IMG/VR virus record: IMGVR_UViG_3300025138_000251
Coordinates: 1-28,487 of that record
Strand: one strand, 5' to 3'
Source: a virus
DNA: 28,487 nucleotides
Shown here: piece by piece, positions 6,191 to 12,776 of the stretch
Numbering within the stretch: the first letter of the stretch is position 1
How the letters are laid out: each line of letters starts with the position of its first letter
The notes under the pieces: generated by a model
Seen by the model: the letters and a program-made list of their open reading frames with translations, nothing else
Database searches by the model: none
Told to the model about the DNA's origin: nothing
Program-made: the position numbers and the translations under genes

Positions 6191-7959
6191 TGGCTACAGA
6201 ATTAGATAAATTATTAGTGCGCATTGAGGCTGACGTCAGCGATCTCAAAAAAGGGATGAAGTCTGCTAATGATCAGGTCAAAAAATCCTCAACAAATATG
6301 GGTAAATCCTTCAAGGATTTGGGCAGGAAACTCTCAGATATCGGAGGCAAGACACTTAAATTTGGATCAATATTTGCAGGTGTGTTTGGCGCATACCAGA
6401 TTAAACAAGTTGTTGATGTTGGTATTCAGGTTGAGAATCTTAAGGTAAGGCTTAACGCATTATTCGGATCAGTAGAGGAAGGATCAAGGGCTTTTGAGGT
6501 CATGATCGGCTTCGCATCTCGTGTACCATTTGAGCTTTCACAAATTCAAAGAGCATCTGGTAATCTAGCTGTTGTAACAGAGGATGCACAAGAACTAGCT
6601 GATTTATTAGAGATAACCGGGAATGTCGCAGCAATAACAGGCTTATCATTCGAGCAAACTGCTGAACAGATTCAAAGATCCTTTAGTGGGGGAATCGCCT
6701 CAGCGGATATGTTTAGGGAGAAAGGCGTAAGAAATATGCTCGGATTCCAAGCAGGTGTTGAGGTTTCATTATCAGAAACTAAAAAAGCATTTAGAGATGT
6801 GTTCGGGCAAGGTGGTGAATTTGGCAATGCAACTAAAGAATTCGCTAACACCCTTACAGGTACATTATCAATGCTATCTGATAAATTATTGGCATTCAGA
6901 CTTGCTATTTCAGAGTCATTTTTTAAAGAAATCAAGCGTCAATTCGGTGATTTAAATAAAACCTTAGAAGAGAATGAAGCATCAATTAGGAAATTTGGAA
7001 GGGATATTGGTGAATCATTAGCTGAATTTACCAGATCAGTCAAAGATAATCTTGATGAAATAATACTATCATTTCAGGCTCTAGGCACATTTTTAGCAGG
7101 AACAGTTATAGCCAAATTAATAGCAGTACTCGTGAGTATGAATACTATTATAAGAGCAATAGGCATAACTTTGACTGCAGTATCGATTTCACTTAAAAAA
7201 ATTAAGCAATTCGCAGAGCCAACAACTAATGCGCTCACTAATCAAGACAAAGCCTTAACAAGCCTTAACGAGGTTTACAATTTGGCAACAGGTGATTTGA
7301 GAGAATTAGAAGAGACTCAAAAGGATGTTAAAAAATCCACAGAGGAATTATCAGGATTATTTATTGATATGGCGTCAATCATTGAGGGTGTGAAAGAAAC
7401 AGTGAATGATGCAGGGCAATCAATATCAGATGCTTTCGGTCAGGCAATCGTAAGTGGTGAGAAACTTGGTGATTCATTAAAAAATATATTCAAAAGCGCA
7501 GTGGCAGAGATTATATCTCTCGTATTCCATCTAACAGTTATGAAACCATTGCTTGATGAAATCAATAGAAAATTAGATGACACAAATGCCAAGCAGAAAA
7601 ATGTCAGAGAGGATCAAATCACAAATGCTTTTATCGGGGGATTCACAGGTGGTAGTGGTGGTGGATTCGGTGGATTTATGGCTAATGGTGGTCAAGTCTC
7701 GCCTAACACTCCCTATATGGTAGGTGAAAAAGGGGCTGAAATGTTTGTGCCTCATTCATCTGGTACGATCGTCGCCAATAAAGATATGCAGGGATCTGGA
7801 GTAAATATCACTCAAAATATCTCATTTAGCACAGGTGTCGTCCCAACAGTGAGAGCCGAGGTGATGAATTTACTTCCTCAAATTCGCAATGAAACTGTAC
7901 AGGCTGTTGCAGAGAGTCGATCTCGTGGTGGATCATTCGCTAAAACATTCGGAGCTTAA
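6190..7959 (+). CDS. tail tape measure protein
   Basis: A 589-residue, mostly helical protein directly after the chaperone pair, the invariant location for the tape measure. The N-terminus (LDKLLVRIEADVSDLKKGMKS) is typical, a hydrophobic segment near residues 300-335 and Gly-rich stretches near 475-495 follow, and the C-terminus has the common GGQVSPNTPYMVGEKGAEMF block followed by VP. It sets tail length and helps DNA entry. At roughly 1.5 angstroms per residue it predicts a tail of about 85-90 nm, short for a siphovirus. Start ATG 6190 overlaps the preceding TAA. Confidence 0.9.
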   Translation: MATELDKLLVRIEADVSDLKKGMKSANDQVKKSSTNMGKSFKDLGRKLSDIGGKTLKFGSIFAGVFGAYQIKQVVDVGIQVENLKVRLNALFGSVEEGSRAFEVMIGFASRVPFELSQIQRASGNLAVVTEDAQELADLLEITGNVAAITGLSFEQTAEQIQRSFSGGIASADMFREKGVRNMLGFQAGVEVSLSETKKAFRDVFGQGGEFGNATKEFANTLTGTLSMLSDKLLAFRLAISESFFKEIKRQFGDLNKTLEENEASIRKFGRDIGESLAEFTRSVKDNLDEIILSFQALGTFLAGTVIAKLIAVLVSMNTIIRAIGITLTAVSISLKKIKQFAEPTTNALTNQDKALTSLNEVYNLATGDLRELEETQKDVKKSTEELSGLFIDMASIIEGVKETVNDAGQSISDAFGQAIVSGEKLGDSLKNIFKSAVAEIISLVFHLTVMKPLLDEINRKLDDTNAKQKNVREDQITNAFIGGFTGGSGGGFGGFMANGGQVSPNTPYMVGEKGAEMFVPHSSGTIVANKDMQGSGVNITQNISFSTGVVPTVRAEVMNLLPQIRNETVQAVAESRSRGGSFAKTFGA

Positions 7960-7961
7960 TT

Positions 7962-8585
7962 ATGTCGCAACCTAGCTATCCCTTAACAATGCCAACAACA
8001 CCAAATTTTGTGACTTCGCAATGGGAGATAATAAAAACTGTGGCTGTCACTCAATCACCTTTTACTTATGCGAGTAACGTTCACGAATATGATGGAGCAG
8101 TATGGAATACAATTGTAACCCTTCCTGCGCTTTCCAGATCCCAAGCAGGTGCTTGGCAATCATTTTATATGCAATTACATGGAAGGAAAGGTACTTTTTT
8201 ATTGGGAGATCCCGATGCAAAAACAATAAGAGGAGGCGCTACAACGACTATATCTGTCAATGGAGTTCATTCAGTCGGGGCATTTGATATTGTGGTGGAT
8301 AATTGTAATGCATCAACAGTAGTATTCAAACAAGGAGATTATGTACAATTTGGCTCAGGATCATCTTCTAAATTACACATGATCGTTAGTGATGTCACTA
8401 GCGACTCGTCTGGCAATGCTACTCTTCCTATAGAGCCCCCACTCAAGACAGCATTGTCAGATGATGCTGTTATCACCTATTCAAACACTAAGGCTGTTAT
8501 GCGCATGGATTCAAACGATCTGGGGTGGAAAGCCAATAAAACCTCGCTTTACAGCTTCTCTTTCTCGTGTACTGAGGCGCTGTGA
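7962..8585 (+). CDS. distal tail protein (DUF2460, GTA gp12-like)
   Basis: A 207-residue protein with the DUF2460 signature: an N-terminal TPNFVTSQWEIIKTVAVTQSP, the ALSRSQAGAWQSFYMQLHGRKGTFLLGDP core and a beta-rich C-terminus. The family forms the distal hub at the tail tip between the tube and baseplate. It starts two bases after the tape measure stop and is the last gene of the rightward tail block. In GTA-like maps it would be followed by the DUF2163-type and J-like genes, but here these are about 17 kb away. Confidence 0.88.
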   Translation: MSQPSYPLTMPTTPNFVTSQWEIIKTVAVTQSPFTYASNVHEYDGAVWNTIVTLPALSRSQAGAWQSFYMQLHGRKGTFLLGDPDAKTIRGGATTTISVNGVHSVGAFDIVVDNCNASTVVFKQGDYVQFGSGSSSKLHMIVSDVTSDSSGNATLPIEPPLKTALSDDAVITYSNTKAVMRMDSNDLGWKANKTSLYSFSFSCTEAL

Positions 8586-8641
8586 TCCCATATATCGGGT
8601 TTTATCAATATTAGTGATATCAATATATCAGGCAAAAGAAA

Positions 8642-8665
8642 CCCCCATATTTTGCAATATAGGGG
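8642..8665 (-). terminator. rho-independent terminator of the leftward early operon
   Basis: The arms CCCCC-ATATT (8642-8651) and AATAT-A-GGGG (8656-8665) form a nine-pair stem with one C/A mismatch around a TTGC loop. Read on the minus strand, the stem is followed by TTTCTTTT (8641-8634), a good U-run. It therefore terminates transcription of the minus-strand operon that ends at 8690, in a convergent zone with the tail genes. No T-run follows on the plus strand. Confidence 0.75.
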
Positions 8666-8689
8666 CTCTCTTGGAATTATTGGTTTATC

Positions 8690-8791
8690 TTAAAGTACAA
8701 AATCCCAAAACAGGGCAATCAGCGATATAATCCCAATCATTTTAATTGTGTCGGGAATCATATCGCAAAGTTCAGCTATTTTTTCTAACAT
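8690..8791 (-). CDS. 33-residue single-helix membrane micro-protein
   Basis: A short gene read from ATG at 8791 to TAA at 8690-8692. It encodes an amphipathic N-terminus (LEKIAELCDMIPDTI) and a membrane helix (MIGIISLIALFWDFVL) to the end. An AGGAGA Shine-Dalgarno lies about nine bases upstream (8799-8804 region), which argues that it is real. Its start overlaps the end of the HTH_39 gene by 20 bases and it is the last gene before the terminator. Function unknown; similar micro-proteins can act on host membrane proteins or in superinfection control. Confidence 0.55.
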   Translation of the reverse strand: MLEKIAELCDMIPDTIKMIGIISLIALFWDFVL

Positions 8792-9014
8792 CTTTCAATC
8801 TCCTAATTTCTGATTTTGATAAATAATATTGAGTGAATCTAGTCCCGTCTTTGACTTTTTCCTCTCTCTCAATTTTGATATTCATATTATCTGACAAATC
8901 CTTAATCCTTCTCGGTGGGCAGTTTGAGTTGTAGGGAGAGAATAACATATCCCTCACAGTTAATTTTTTACCTCGCAATAATCCACTAAGTATTCTTTCT
9001 TTTTGTGTGCTCAT
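8772..9014 (-). CDS. small winged-helix DNA-binding protein (HTH_39-like)
   Basis: An 80-residue protein: KERILSGLLRGKKLTVRDML, then SPYNSNCPPRRIKDL, then VKDGTRFTQYYLS. The P-R-R-I-x-D-L recognition helix followed by a wing ending in YYLS is the pattern of the HTH_39 domain found as a stand-alone protein in many phages. It likely binds DNA as a regulator or replication accessory, though its target is unknown. It overlaps the DUF3310 gene upstream by 29 bases and the 33-residue gene downstream by 20 bases. Confidence 0.7.
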   Translation of the reverse strand: MSTQKERILSGLLRGKKLTVRDMLFSPYNSNCPPRRIKDLSDNMNIKIEREEKVKDGTRFTQYYLSKSEIRRLKDVRKNS

Positions 9015-9222
9015 AATATACCTCTTTTAGTTTGCTCAAATACCATTGACTCTTAGCTAAATCCTCACAACCATTTTTCAATTCAAAGCGCCATAAATAT
9101 TTCATACATTGCGCTTTAAGATATCCTATGAATTGCTCAGGGGTTAAGGTGGATTCTATCGCATGTATAAATTCCACCTCGCCTTGAGTGTAATGATTCG
9201 GTTTATTGATATGGTCTGTCAT
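8986..9222 (-). CDS. DUF3310 family protein
   Basis: A 78-residue protein with the family's diagnostic KPNHYTQGEVEFIHAIES, then FIGYLKAQCMKYLWRFELKNG and a C-terminal DLAKSQWYLSKL helix. DUF3310 is a small helical domain common in early phage operons, also fused to T7 gp1.7-type nucleotide kinases; alone its function is not established. Its ATG overlaps the stop of the 48-residue gene upstream (TCAT on the plus strand at 9219-9222). Confidence 0.85.
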   Translation of the reverse strand: MTDHINKPNHYTQGEVEFIHAIESTLTPEQFIGYLKAQCMKYLWRFELKNGCEDLAKSQWYLSKLKEVYYEHTKRKNT

Positions 9223-9365
9223 TTGTAATTATTCCAACATTCTATCAATTTAGAATCCATATCGTAACTTTTCTGATTGTAGTTTTCTTTTGGTAATTTA
9301 CCTCCCTTGAACATAATCATTCTATTTTTAGCTTCGTTTATTATTTTCTGTGCATCGATTTTCAT
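9219..9365 (-). CDS. 48-residue hypothetical early protein
   Basis: Read from ATG 9365 to TGA 9219. It encodes a helical, basic peptide beginning KIDAQKIINEAKNRMIMF and ending ECWNNYK. An AGGAGA Shine-Dalgarno lies upstream, inside the 15-codon frame that ends immediately before this ATG (TAA then ATG). The stop overlaps the DUF3310 start. No family recognised; the coupling and Shine-Dalgarno make it a credible gene. Confidence 0.55.
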   Translation of the reverse strand: MKIDAQKIINEAKNRMIMFKGGKLPKENYNQKSYDMDSKLIECWNNYK

Positions 9366-9413
9366 TTATTTCTCCTGTGTTAATTCTTTTTTTCTCTTTT
9401 CTGTTAATTTCAT
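9366..9413 (-). CDS. 15-codon open frame with strong Shine-Dalgarno
   Basis: From ATG 9413 to TAA 9366-9368: Met-Lys-Leu-Thr-Glu-Lys-Arg-Lys-Lys-Glu-Leu-Thr-Gln-Glu-Lys. A GGGAGGAAAT sequence sits directly upstream (about 9414-9423) and the ATG overlaps the preceding gene's TGA. The stop abuts the next ATG. It may be a micro-peptide or simply a translational relay that keeps ribosomes on the message; its last codons carry the next gene's Shine-Dalgarno. Confidence 0.35.
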   Translation of the reverse strand: MKLTEKRKKELTQEK

Positions 9414-9655
9414 ATTTCCTCCCTTTGTACACCTATTACTTCTAAATCTATCAAATTAGTAAATATTGCACCTGCATTATTACCTTCATCATCTGAGCTT
9501 GGTACAAGTTTAACGCCATTGTCTAATGTGATTTGAATCGGCTGATAATCCCAACCTAAGTCATCATAAGACTCTTGAGGTGATAAATATTCGACTTTGA
9601 CAATTTTAGCGCCTATAAGATTTTTTTCTATATTTTTAGTAAAATTTTCACTCAT
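9410..9655 (-). CDS. hypothetical early protein, 81 residues
   Basis: An acidic, probably beta-rich protein (LIGAKIVKVEYLSPQESYDD, ITLDNGVKLVPSSDDEGNNA, IFTNLIDLEVIGV). The arrangement resembles small phage proteins of unknown function in which a conserved GWDYQPIQITLDNG stretch is followed by DDEGN. A CAGGAGA Shine-Dalgarno precedes the ATG. It lies in the downstream half of the leftward operon. Confidence 0.65.
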   Translation of the reverse strand: MSENFTKNIEKNLIGAKIVKVEYLSPQESYDDLGWDYQPIQITLDNGVKLVPSSDDEGNNAGAIFTNLIDLEVIGVQREEI

Positions 9656-9667
9656 TTTTCTCTCCTG

Positions 9668-9877
9668 TTAGTTTTTTGGCTTGATAACATCAAATCCTCT
9701 TCCATACATCTCGTGATGAACGATATTTTGGATTGATTTGATTTTTTTTCTATTTTCCATTGTTGATAATGTGTTAGCTAAATGTAAATTTTTATTTAAT
9801 TTAGTTAATAGCTCATCATCTAATTTAGATATATTGCTAGGTGTTGCACTCGCAATAAATTTATCTAGTTTTGTCAT
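9668..9877 (-). CDS. hypothetical early protein, 69 residues
   Basis: A basic helical protein (LDKFIASATPSNISKLDDEL, then TKLNKNLHLAN and RKKIKSIQNIVHHEMYGRGFDV). No family recognised. A strong AGGAGG Shine-Dalgarno lies just upstream of ATG 9877. It is the first gene after the 130-base gap holding the palindromic element at 9949-9982, so its expression may be set by that element. Confidence 0.6.
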   Translation of the reverse strand: MTKLDKFIASATPSNISKLDDELLTKLNKNLHLANTLSTMENRKKIKSIQNIVHHEMYGRGFDVIKPKN

Positions 9878-9948
9878 TTGATCCTCCTGTTATTAATCGT
9901 TTGACAACTATAATATATGCGAATCCGATACAATATTCCACTAATATA

Positions 9949-9988
9949 GGCGAAATCTTGCCTAAATTGGCAAAAAATCGCCTTTTTT
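9949..9988 (+). terminator. nested palindrome with T6 run: plus-strand terminator or operator
   Basis: The arms GGCGA-AATC-TTGCC (9949-9962) and GGCAA-AAAA-TCGCC (9969-9982) pair at both ends, with a three-mismatch internal loop and a six-base TAAATT apical loop, and T6 (9983-9988) follows on the plus strand. This is a terminator for rightward, antisense transcription, inside the leftward operon. The inner TTGCC-N6-GGCAA alone is a 16-base palindrome that could serve as an operator for the minus-strand genes downstream. On the minus strand no U-run follows the stem. Confidence 0.5.
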
Positions 9989-10009
9989 CGATTACCAGAT
10001 CAATGAATA

Positions 10010-10234
10010 TCAGGTTTCTTTGATTTCAGGTGGCTTACCCATATTGACATTTAGGGCACTTAATCCATTCTGAATATTGCCTAAAGCGTAGAATTTCAGC
10101 AAAACTGCCCTCAACTGTTGATCGGTTTTCGGATCTGATAGATCCCTAAAGATTTCTTTTGCAGTAGAATTGAGATCCTCCTGCGCCATATTTCTTAATC
10201 TTGTTAAATTATCTTTTATTACATCGTTGCTCAT
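10010..10234 (-). CDS. hypothetical early protein, 74 residues
   Basis: A helical protein (SNDVIKDNLTRLRNMAQEDL, STAKEIFRDLSD, DQQLRAVLLKFYALGNIQNG). The start is taken at ATG 10234 because a GGAGGTAAC Shine-Dalgarno lies immediately upstream, inside the last codons of the oxygenase gene; the longer frame from 10267 would begin within that gene without such a site. No family recognised. Confidence 0.6.
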   Translation of the reverse strand: MSNDVIKDNLTRLRNMAQEDLNSTAKEIFRDLSDPKTDQQLRAVLLKFYALGNIQNGLSALNVNMGKPPEIKET

Positions 10235-10236
10235 TG

Positions 10237-10752
10237 TTACCTCCATCGATTTCCTTTGATCCAACACACTAATACTTTTCTTTTGCCTTTGGTTACGATT
10301 GAAACTGAATGATCCATAAAGCTAGTAAAGGCGACGATCTCATTAGATTTATTATCAATAACCACCTTCTCCCCTCCATGATAAATTTTAAGATCGCCTC
10401 CCTCATAATCATCGTTCAATGTCCAAGACATACTTATTTTACGCTCACCACCTGCTCCATCATTAATATCGCTATGGATTACGTAATAATCACCTGCTTT
10501 ATATTCCAAATACTGAATATCTTGAATCCCGGTTATTTCATAATCGAACTCACGATTTGCAATATTTGAAATTCCTGTGAAAAAACCCCAGATCCATGAA
10601 TCGCTCGGAATCCTCCACATTTGGACTGATCTTTGATTTTGACCATTTGAGGTTGTTTTCGCTTTGGTTTTAATTCCTACACCTGATGCAATCTCTGTAC
10701 GAGCCAACATCCTATCTTTATTAGAGATCGGAATTTTTAGAAACCCGTACAT
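10237..10752 (-). CDS. 2OG-Fe(II) oxygenase (prolyl 4-hydroxylase-like)
   Basis: A 171-residue protein with the facial triad of the 2-oxoglutarate/Fe(II) family: H93-S-D95 in YYVIHSDIND, the distal H148 in SFMDHSV, and R158 ten residues later to bind 2-oxoglutarate (KGKRKVLVCW). The sequence RKISMSWTLNDDYEGGDLKI between them is typical of P4Hc/PKHD-type enzymes. Such enzymes are common in marine phages, where they hydroxylate an unknown substrate (protein or nucleic acid). It lies in the early operon, two genes from the recombination cluster, so it acts early rather than in the virion. Start ATG 10752; the stop is followed at once by the next gene. Confidence 0.85.
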   Translation of the reverse strand: MYGFLKIPISNKDRMLARTEIASGVGIKTKAKTTSNGQNQRSVQMWRIPSDSWIWGFFTGISNIANREFDYEITGIQDIQYLEYKAGDYYVIHSDINDGAGGERKISMSWTLNDDYEGGDLKIYHGGEKVVIDNKSNEIVAFTSFMDHSVSIVTKGKRKVLVCWIKGNRWR

Positions 10753-10754
10753 GA

Positions 10755-10886
10755 TTAATTAGGATAAGGGGTGAAAAAAACGAATGCCCCCTTATCCACA
10801 GGAGTCTCGTCAAAGCCGACATGACGAGTATATGAGGTAATATGAAAACCTCTCCCTATTTGAACATATTTATTTTTTTCTTTCAT
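10755..10886 (-). CDS. 43-residue hypothetical early protein
   Basis: Taking ATG 10886, the product begins KEKNKYVQIGRGFHI and ends FVFFTPYPN; a longer frame from 10949 is less likely since it lies wholly inside the preceding gene. The chosen start overlaps the preceding gene by 17 bases, with no clear Shine-Dalgarno, so it would depend on coupled translation. No family recognised. It stops two bases before the oxygenase ATG. Confidence 0.45.
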   Translation of the reverse strand: MKEKNKYVQIGRGFHITSYTRHVGFDETPVDKGAFVFFTPYPN

Positions 10887-11343
10887 CTGGATTATAAGGA
10901 ACGTAATCTTGTAAATCATAACCAAAATATGTCTGATTATCATAAACAAAAACTGTGTTCTTTTTAGCCTTTTCTATCATGCCATGCTCATAATTTAACT
11001 CGCCTGACATAACTGCCTTTGATCCTTGCTTACATTGAAAGAGCGTTCCAGCTTTCAAATAAACCTCGCAATAAACCTTCCCACTTTGCCCTGTTTTTCT
11101 AACCATTACAAACTGCTGTTTATGTTCTGATCCGTCATCGATTTTCCCGGTATGTACCATTTTTGGTGGAGAATCCCAACCTGTGAATTCAGCGCTCGAA
11201 CTCATTTTGATTTTATCCAGATCAACTTCATGTTTATGTTGATCCTCAGATGTGGTCGATTTAGCGCCCTGATTTGCAGGTTTTCCTTGATCTTCGTTAA
11301 ATATTGCCTCCATTTCTTGAATTGTCATCTCTTTGTCTGTCAT
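10870..11343 (-). CDS. hypothetical early protein, 157 residues
   Basis: The N-terminal 45 residues are charged and low in hydrophobics (MTIQEMEAIFNEDQG, TTSEDQHKHE) and probably disordered. A beta-rich C-terminal domain follows (AEFTGWDSPPKMVHTGKIDD, FVMVRKTGQSGKVYCEVYL, TVFVYDNQTYFGYDLQDYV). No family recognised. Proximity to the ERF annealing protein would allow a DNA-binding or recombination partner role, but no motif proves it. The ATG overlaps the previous stop (TCAT at 11340-11343). Confidence 0.6.
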   Translation of the reverse strand: MTDKEMTIQEMEAIFNEDQGKPANQGAKSTTSEDQHKHEVDLDKIKMSSSAEFTGWDSPPKMVHTGKIDDGSEHKQQFVMVRKTGQSGKVYCEVYLKAGTLFQCKQGSKAVMSGELNYEHGMIEKAKKNTVFVYDNQTYFGYDLQDYVPYNPDERKK

Positions 11344-11567
11344 TTGTACCTCACATATAATGTTATTTTTTTCTTTATTAGATCGCCTTCACGATCTTCC
11401 TCCTCGATAACCTTATCCACTTTCTTAAAGTTTTTGAGATTATCTAATTTTTTTTGCATTTCAGGATCTGGATCTTGGTATTGACAGAAGAATTTATCCT
11501 CAATCTTGCCCTCCAATTCAGGAAAATGAATCAGAGGGCTACCAAATCCCCACTCGCTATTTGGCAT
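11340..11567 (-). CDS. hypothetical early protein, 75 residues
   Basis: The start is taken at the ATG for MPNSEWGFGSP (11567); a Met two codons earlier at 11573 is equally possible. Both overlap the end of the ERF gene by 11-17 bases. The product has an acidic linker (QYQDPDPEMQKKLDNLKNF, IEEEDREGDL) and a basic end (KKKITLYVRYK). No family recognised. The much longer frame upstream is a shadow of the ERF gene. Its stop overlaps the next gene as ATGA. Confidence 0.55.
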   Translation of the reverse strand: MPNSEWGFGSPLIHFPELEGKIEDKFFCQYQDPDPEMQKKLDNLKNFKKVDKVIEEEDREGDLIKKKITLYVRYK

Positions 11568-12234
11568 CTTCATTAAAAATGCTGTTAGCAGAATTGCCTG
11601 TAAATGATTGCTTGTTGTTTTTGCCTTCTGCTTTAGCACTCTTATCAGCCTTGTCGTACTTAGCTTTAAGAATAAAAAATGATTTCTTAGCCATGTCGCC
11701 AATATCTTCAAGGTCAGATATATCCTTGCATAATGATTGAATTGCATCGAGCCTCGCTGATATTGTCATTGTTGCTGATGCATCATCATCTGCTTCAGGG
11801 ATTGCGCAGAAATTGGTATAAAACAGCCTTTTAGCCTGTGTATACGCTGATTTCTTGCCCTGTGGCGTATTCTTGTCCAATGATACAGTCAAAAATTGAG
11901 GATCGAATACCACGCCTGTTGGGGCATAAGTAACGCTCATTTTGAAAACTGCAACTTTTGGATCAATTGTACCTTCACGATCTCCCTGTGAATAAAACGC
12001 AGTGGTATCCGAAAACTGCGTGATAAATCCATGCTTTAGTAATATTGGCTCTATTTTTTGGACTATTGATTCGAGTCCAAGATATGCGTTATTGAAAGCG
12101 CCTATTTTGTCTTTTACCATTGGAAGCTTGGCAATTTCCTGCCTTGCTAATAACAGTTGATTTAGATGCTCGTCTGCTCTTCCCGATACTTCACGCATAT
12201 GCGTCATAGCAGGGGATTCTTTTTTGTCGGTCAT
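11557..12234 (-). CDS. erf: ERF-family single-strand DNA annealing protein
   Basis: A 225-residue protein with the ERF hallmarks: an N-terminal helix region with GAFNNAYLGLESIVQKIEPI, a strand region (AVFKMSVTYAPTGVV), and the diagnostic TPQGKKSAYTQAKRLFYTNF followed by CAIPEADDDA (residues 123-151), equivalent to the conserved QG.GSA.TYA+RY.L...L....DDD block. These proteins anneal single strands in phage recombination and end repair. The C-terminal 45 residues are Lys/Ser/Asn-rich and likely disordered, as in other ERF proteins. A TAGGAGA Shine-Dalgarno precedes ATG 12234. No exonuclease partner is apparent nearby. Confidence 0.85.
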   Translation of the reverse strand: MTDKKESPAMTHMREVSGRADEHLNQLLLARQEIAKLPMVKDKIGAFNNAYLGLESIVQKIEPILLKHGFITQFSDTTAFYSQGDREGTIDPKVAVFKMSVTYAPTGVVFDPQFLTVSLDKNTPQGKKSAYTQAKRLFYTNFCAIPEADDDASATMTISARLDAIQSLCKDISDLEDIGDMAKKSFFILKAKYDKADKSAKAEGKNNKQSFTGNSANSIFNEDAK

Positions 12235-12243
12235 TGTTTTCTC

Positions 12244-12393
12244 CTATTTTTTTATCCTAACCCAACAAGGATTATATCGCTTTCCACAGTCATCTGATGC
12301 ATAAGATGGCGTTATCACGTTGCCAAAATATAGATGATAGTTGATCCCGAATAGCCCTATAACGATTAAGAATAATAAAGATTTAGTGCTCAT
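12244..12393 (-). CDS. 49-residue small membrane or secreted protein
   Basis: Read from ATG 12393 to TAG 12244-12246. An N-terminal hydrophobic stretch (SLLFLIVIGLFGI) could be a membrane anchor or signal peptide, followed by a short tail with two Cys residues (DDCGKRYNPCW) and a basic end. The ATG overlaps the stop of the upstream gene (TCAT, 12390-12393) and a GGAGAT lies about a dozen bases upstream. No family recognised; it sits directly before the ERF gene. Confidence 0.5.
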   Translation of the reverse strand: MSTKSLLFLIVIGLFGINYHLYFGNVITPSYASDDCGKRYNPCWVRIKK

Positions 12394-12701
12394 TGTAAAT
12401 AAATCTCCAGTTTTGTTATAAGATGATCCGATTTAACCCAACTATCAGGTGATAATCTAAAATAATCACTTCTGATGAATTCAGCAATCAGATAATCGGT
12501 TTTATTCCGAATTCCCAGATCAAGTTGATTCTTATATCTTTGATCGAATCCGACCAAATCCTTAAGAATGTGATCAATCACAAAGGATTTCAGGGGTTTT
12601 ATGGTCAATATTTCGCTGATCCAACGCTGTTGATCCTCGACGGGAATAGCGTTCATGATCTGGTTAATATTGCTCATATTTGGAAAATTATCACAAATCA
12701 T
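12390..12701 (-). CDS. first gene of the leftward operon, hypothetical, 103 residues
   Basis: Helical protein (INQIMNAIPVEDQQRWISEI, LKSFVIDHILKDLVGFDQRY, KTDYLIAEFIRSDYF). Starts considered are ATG 12701, used here, and ATG 12677; both lack a strong Shine-Dalgarno, and the frame from 12728 would eat into the divergent control region. It is the promoter-proximal gene on the left side of the switch, where repressors often sit, but I see no helix-turn-helix, so I leave it unnamed. Confidence 0.55.
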   Translation of the reverse strand: MICDNFPNMSNINQIMNAIPVEDQQRWISEILTIKPLKSFVIDHILKDLVGFDQRYKNQLDLGIRNKTDYLIAEFIRSDYFRLSPDSWVKSDHLITKLEIYLQ

Positions 12702-12776
12702 GTCTATCTGCAAACGATATATATACAAATCGGGTGTAAGCTGTGGTATATTTGGGCTTAAAAATAAGGAGAATTA
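12702..12776. promoter_or_regulatory. divergent control region between early-left and early-right genes
   Basis: About 75 bases separate the leftward operon from the Cro-like gene. On the plus strand an extended -10 (TG-G-TATATT, -10 at 12747-12752) fits a promoter for 12777, though its -35 is weak. The arms TAAGC (12737-12741) and GCTTA (12756-12760) flank this -10, and CGAT (12715-12718) with ATCG (12729-12732) form a second small palindrome over the TATATATA stretch that could be the leftward -10. These short inverted repeats are candidate operators; none is proven. Confidence 0.4.

Noticed and set aside
8584-8603. Possible plus-strand terminator just after the distal tail gene (CCC...GGG then TTTT)
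   Set aside because: Only three base pairs form around a seven-base loop; too weak to call.
9901-9914. TTGACA followed by TATAAT on the plus strand, resembling a consensus promoter
   Set aside because: Only two bases separate the boxes; the next -10-like box (TACAAT at 9929) is 22 bases from TTGACA. The spacing is wrong for a sigma70 promoter, and there is no rightward gene here.
11568-11747. N-terminal 60-residue extension of the 75-residue early protein
   Set aside because: It lies entirely within the ERF gene in another frame and its composition looks like a shadow; internal Met codons at 11567 and 11573 sit at the usual gene junction.
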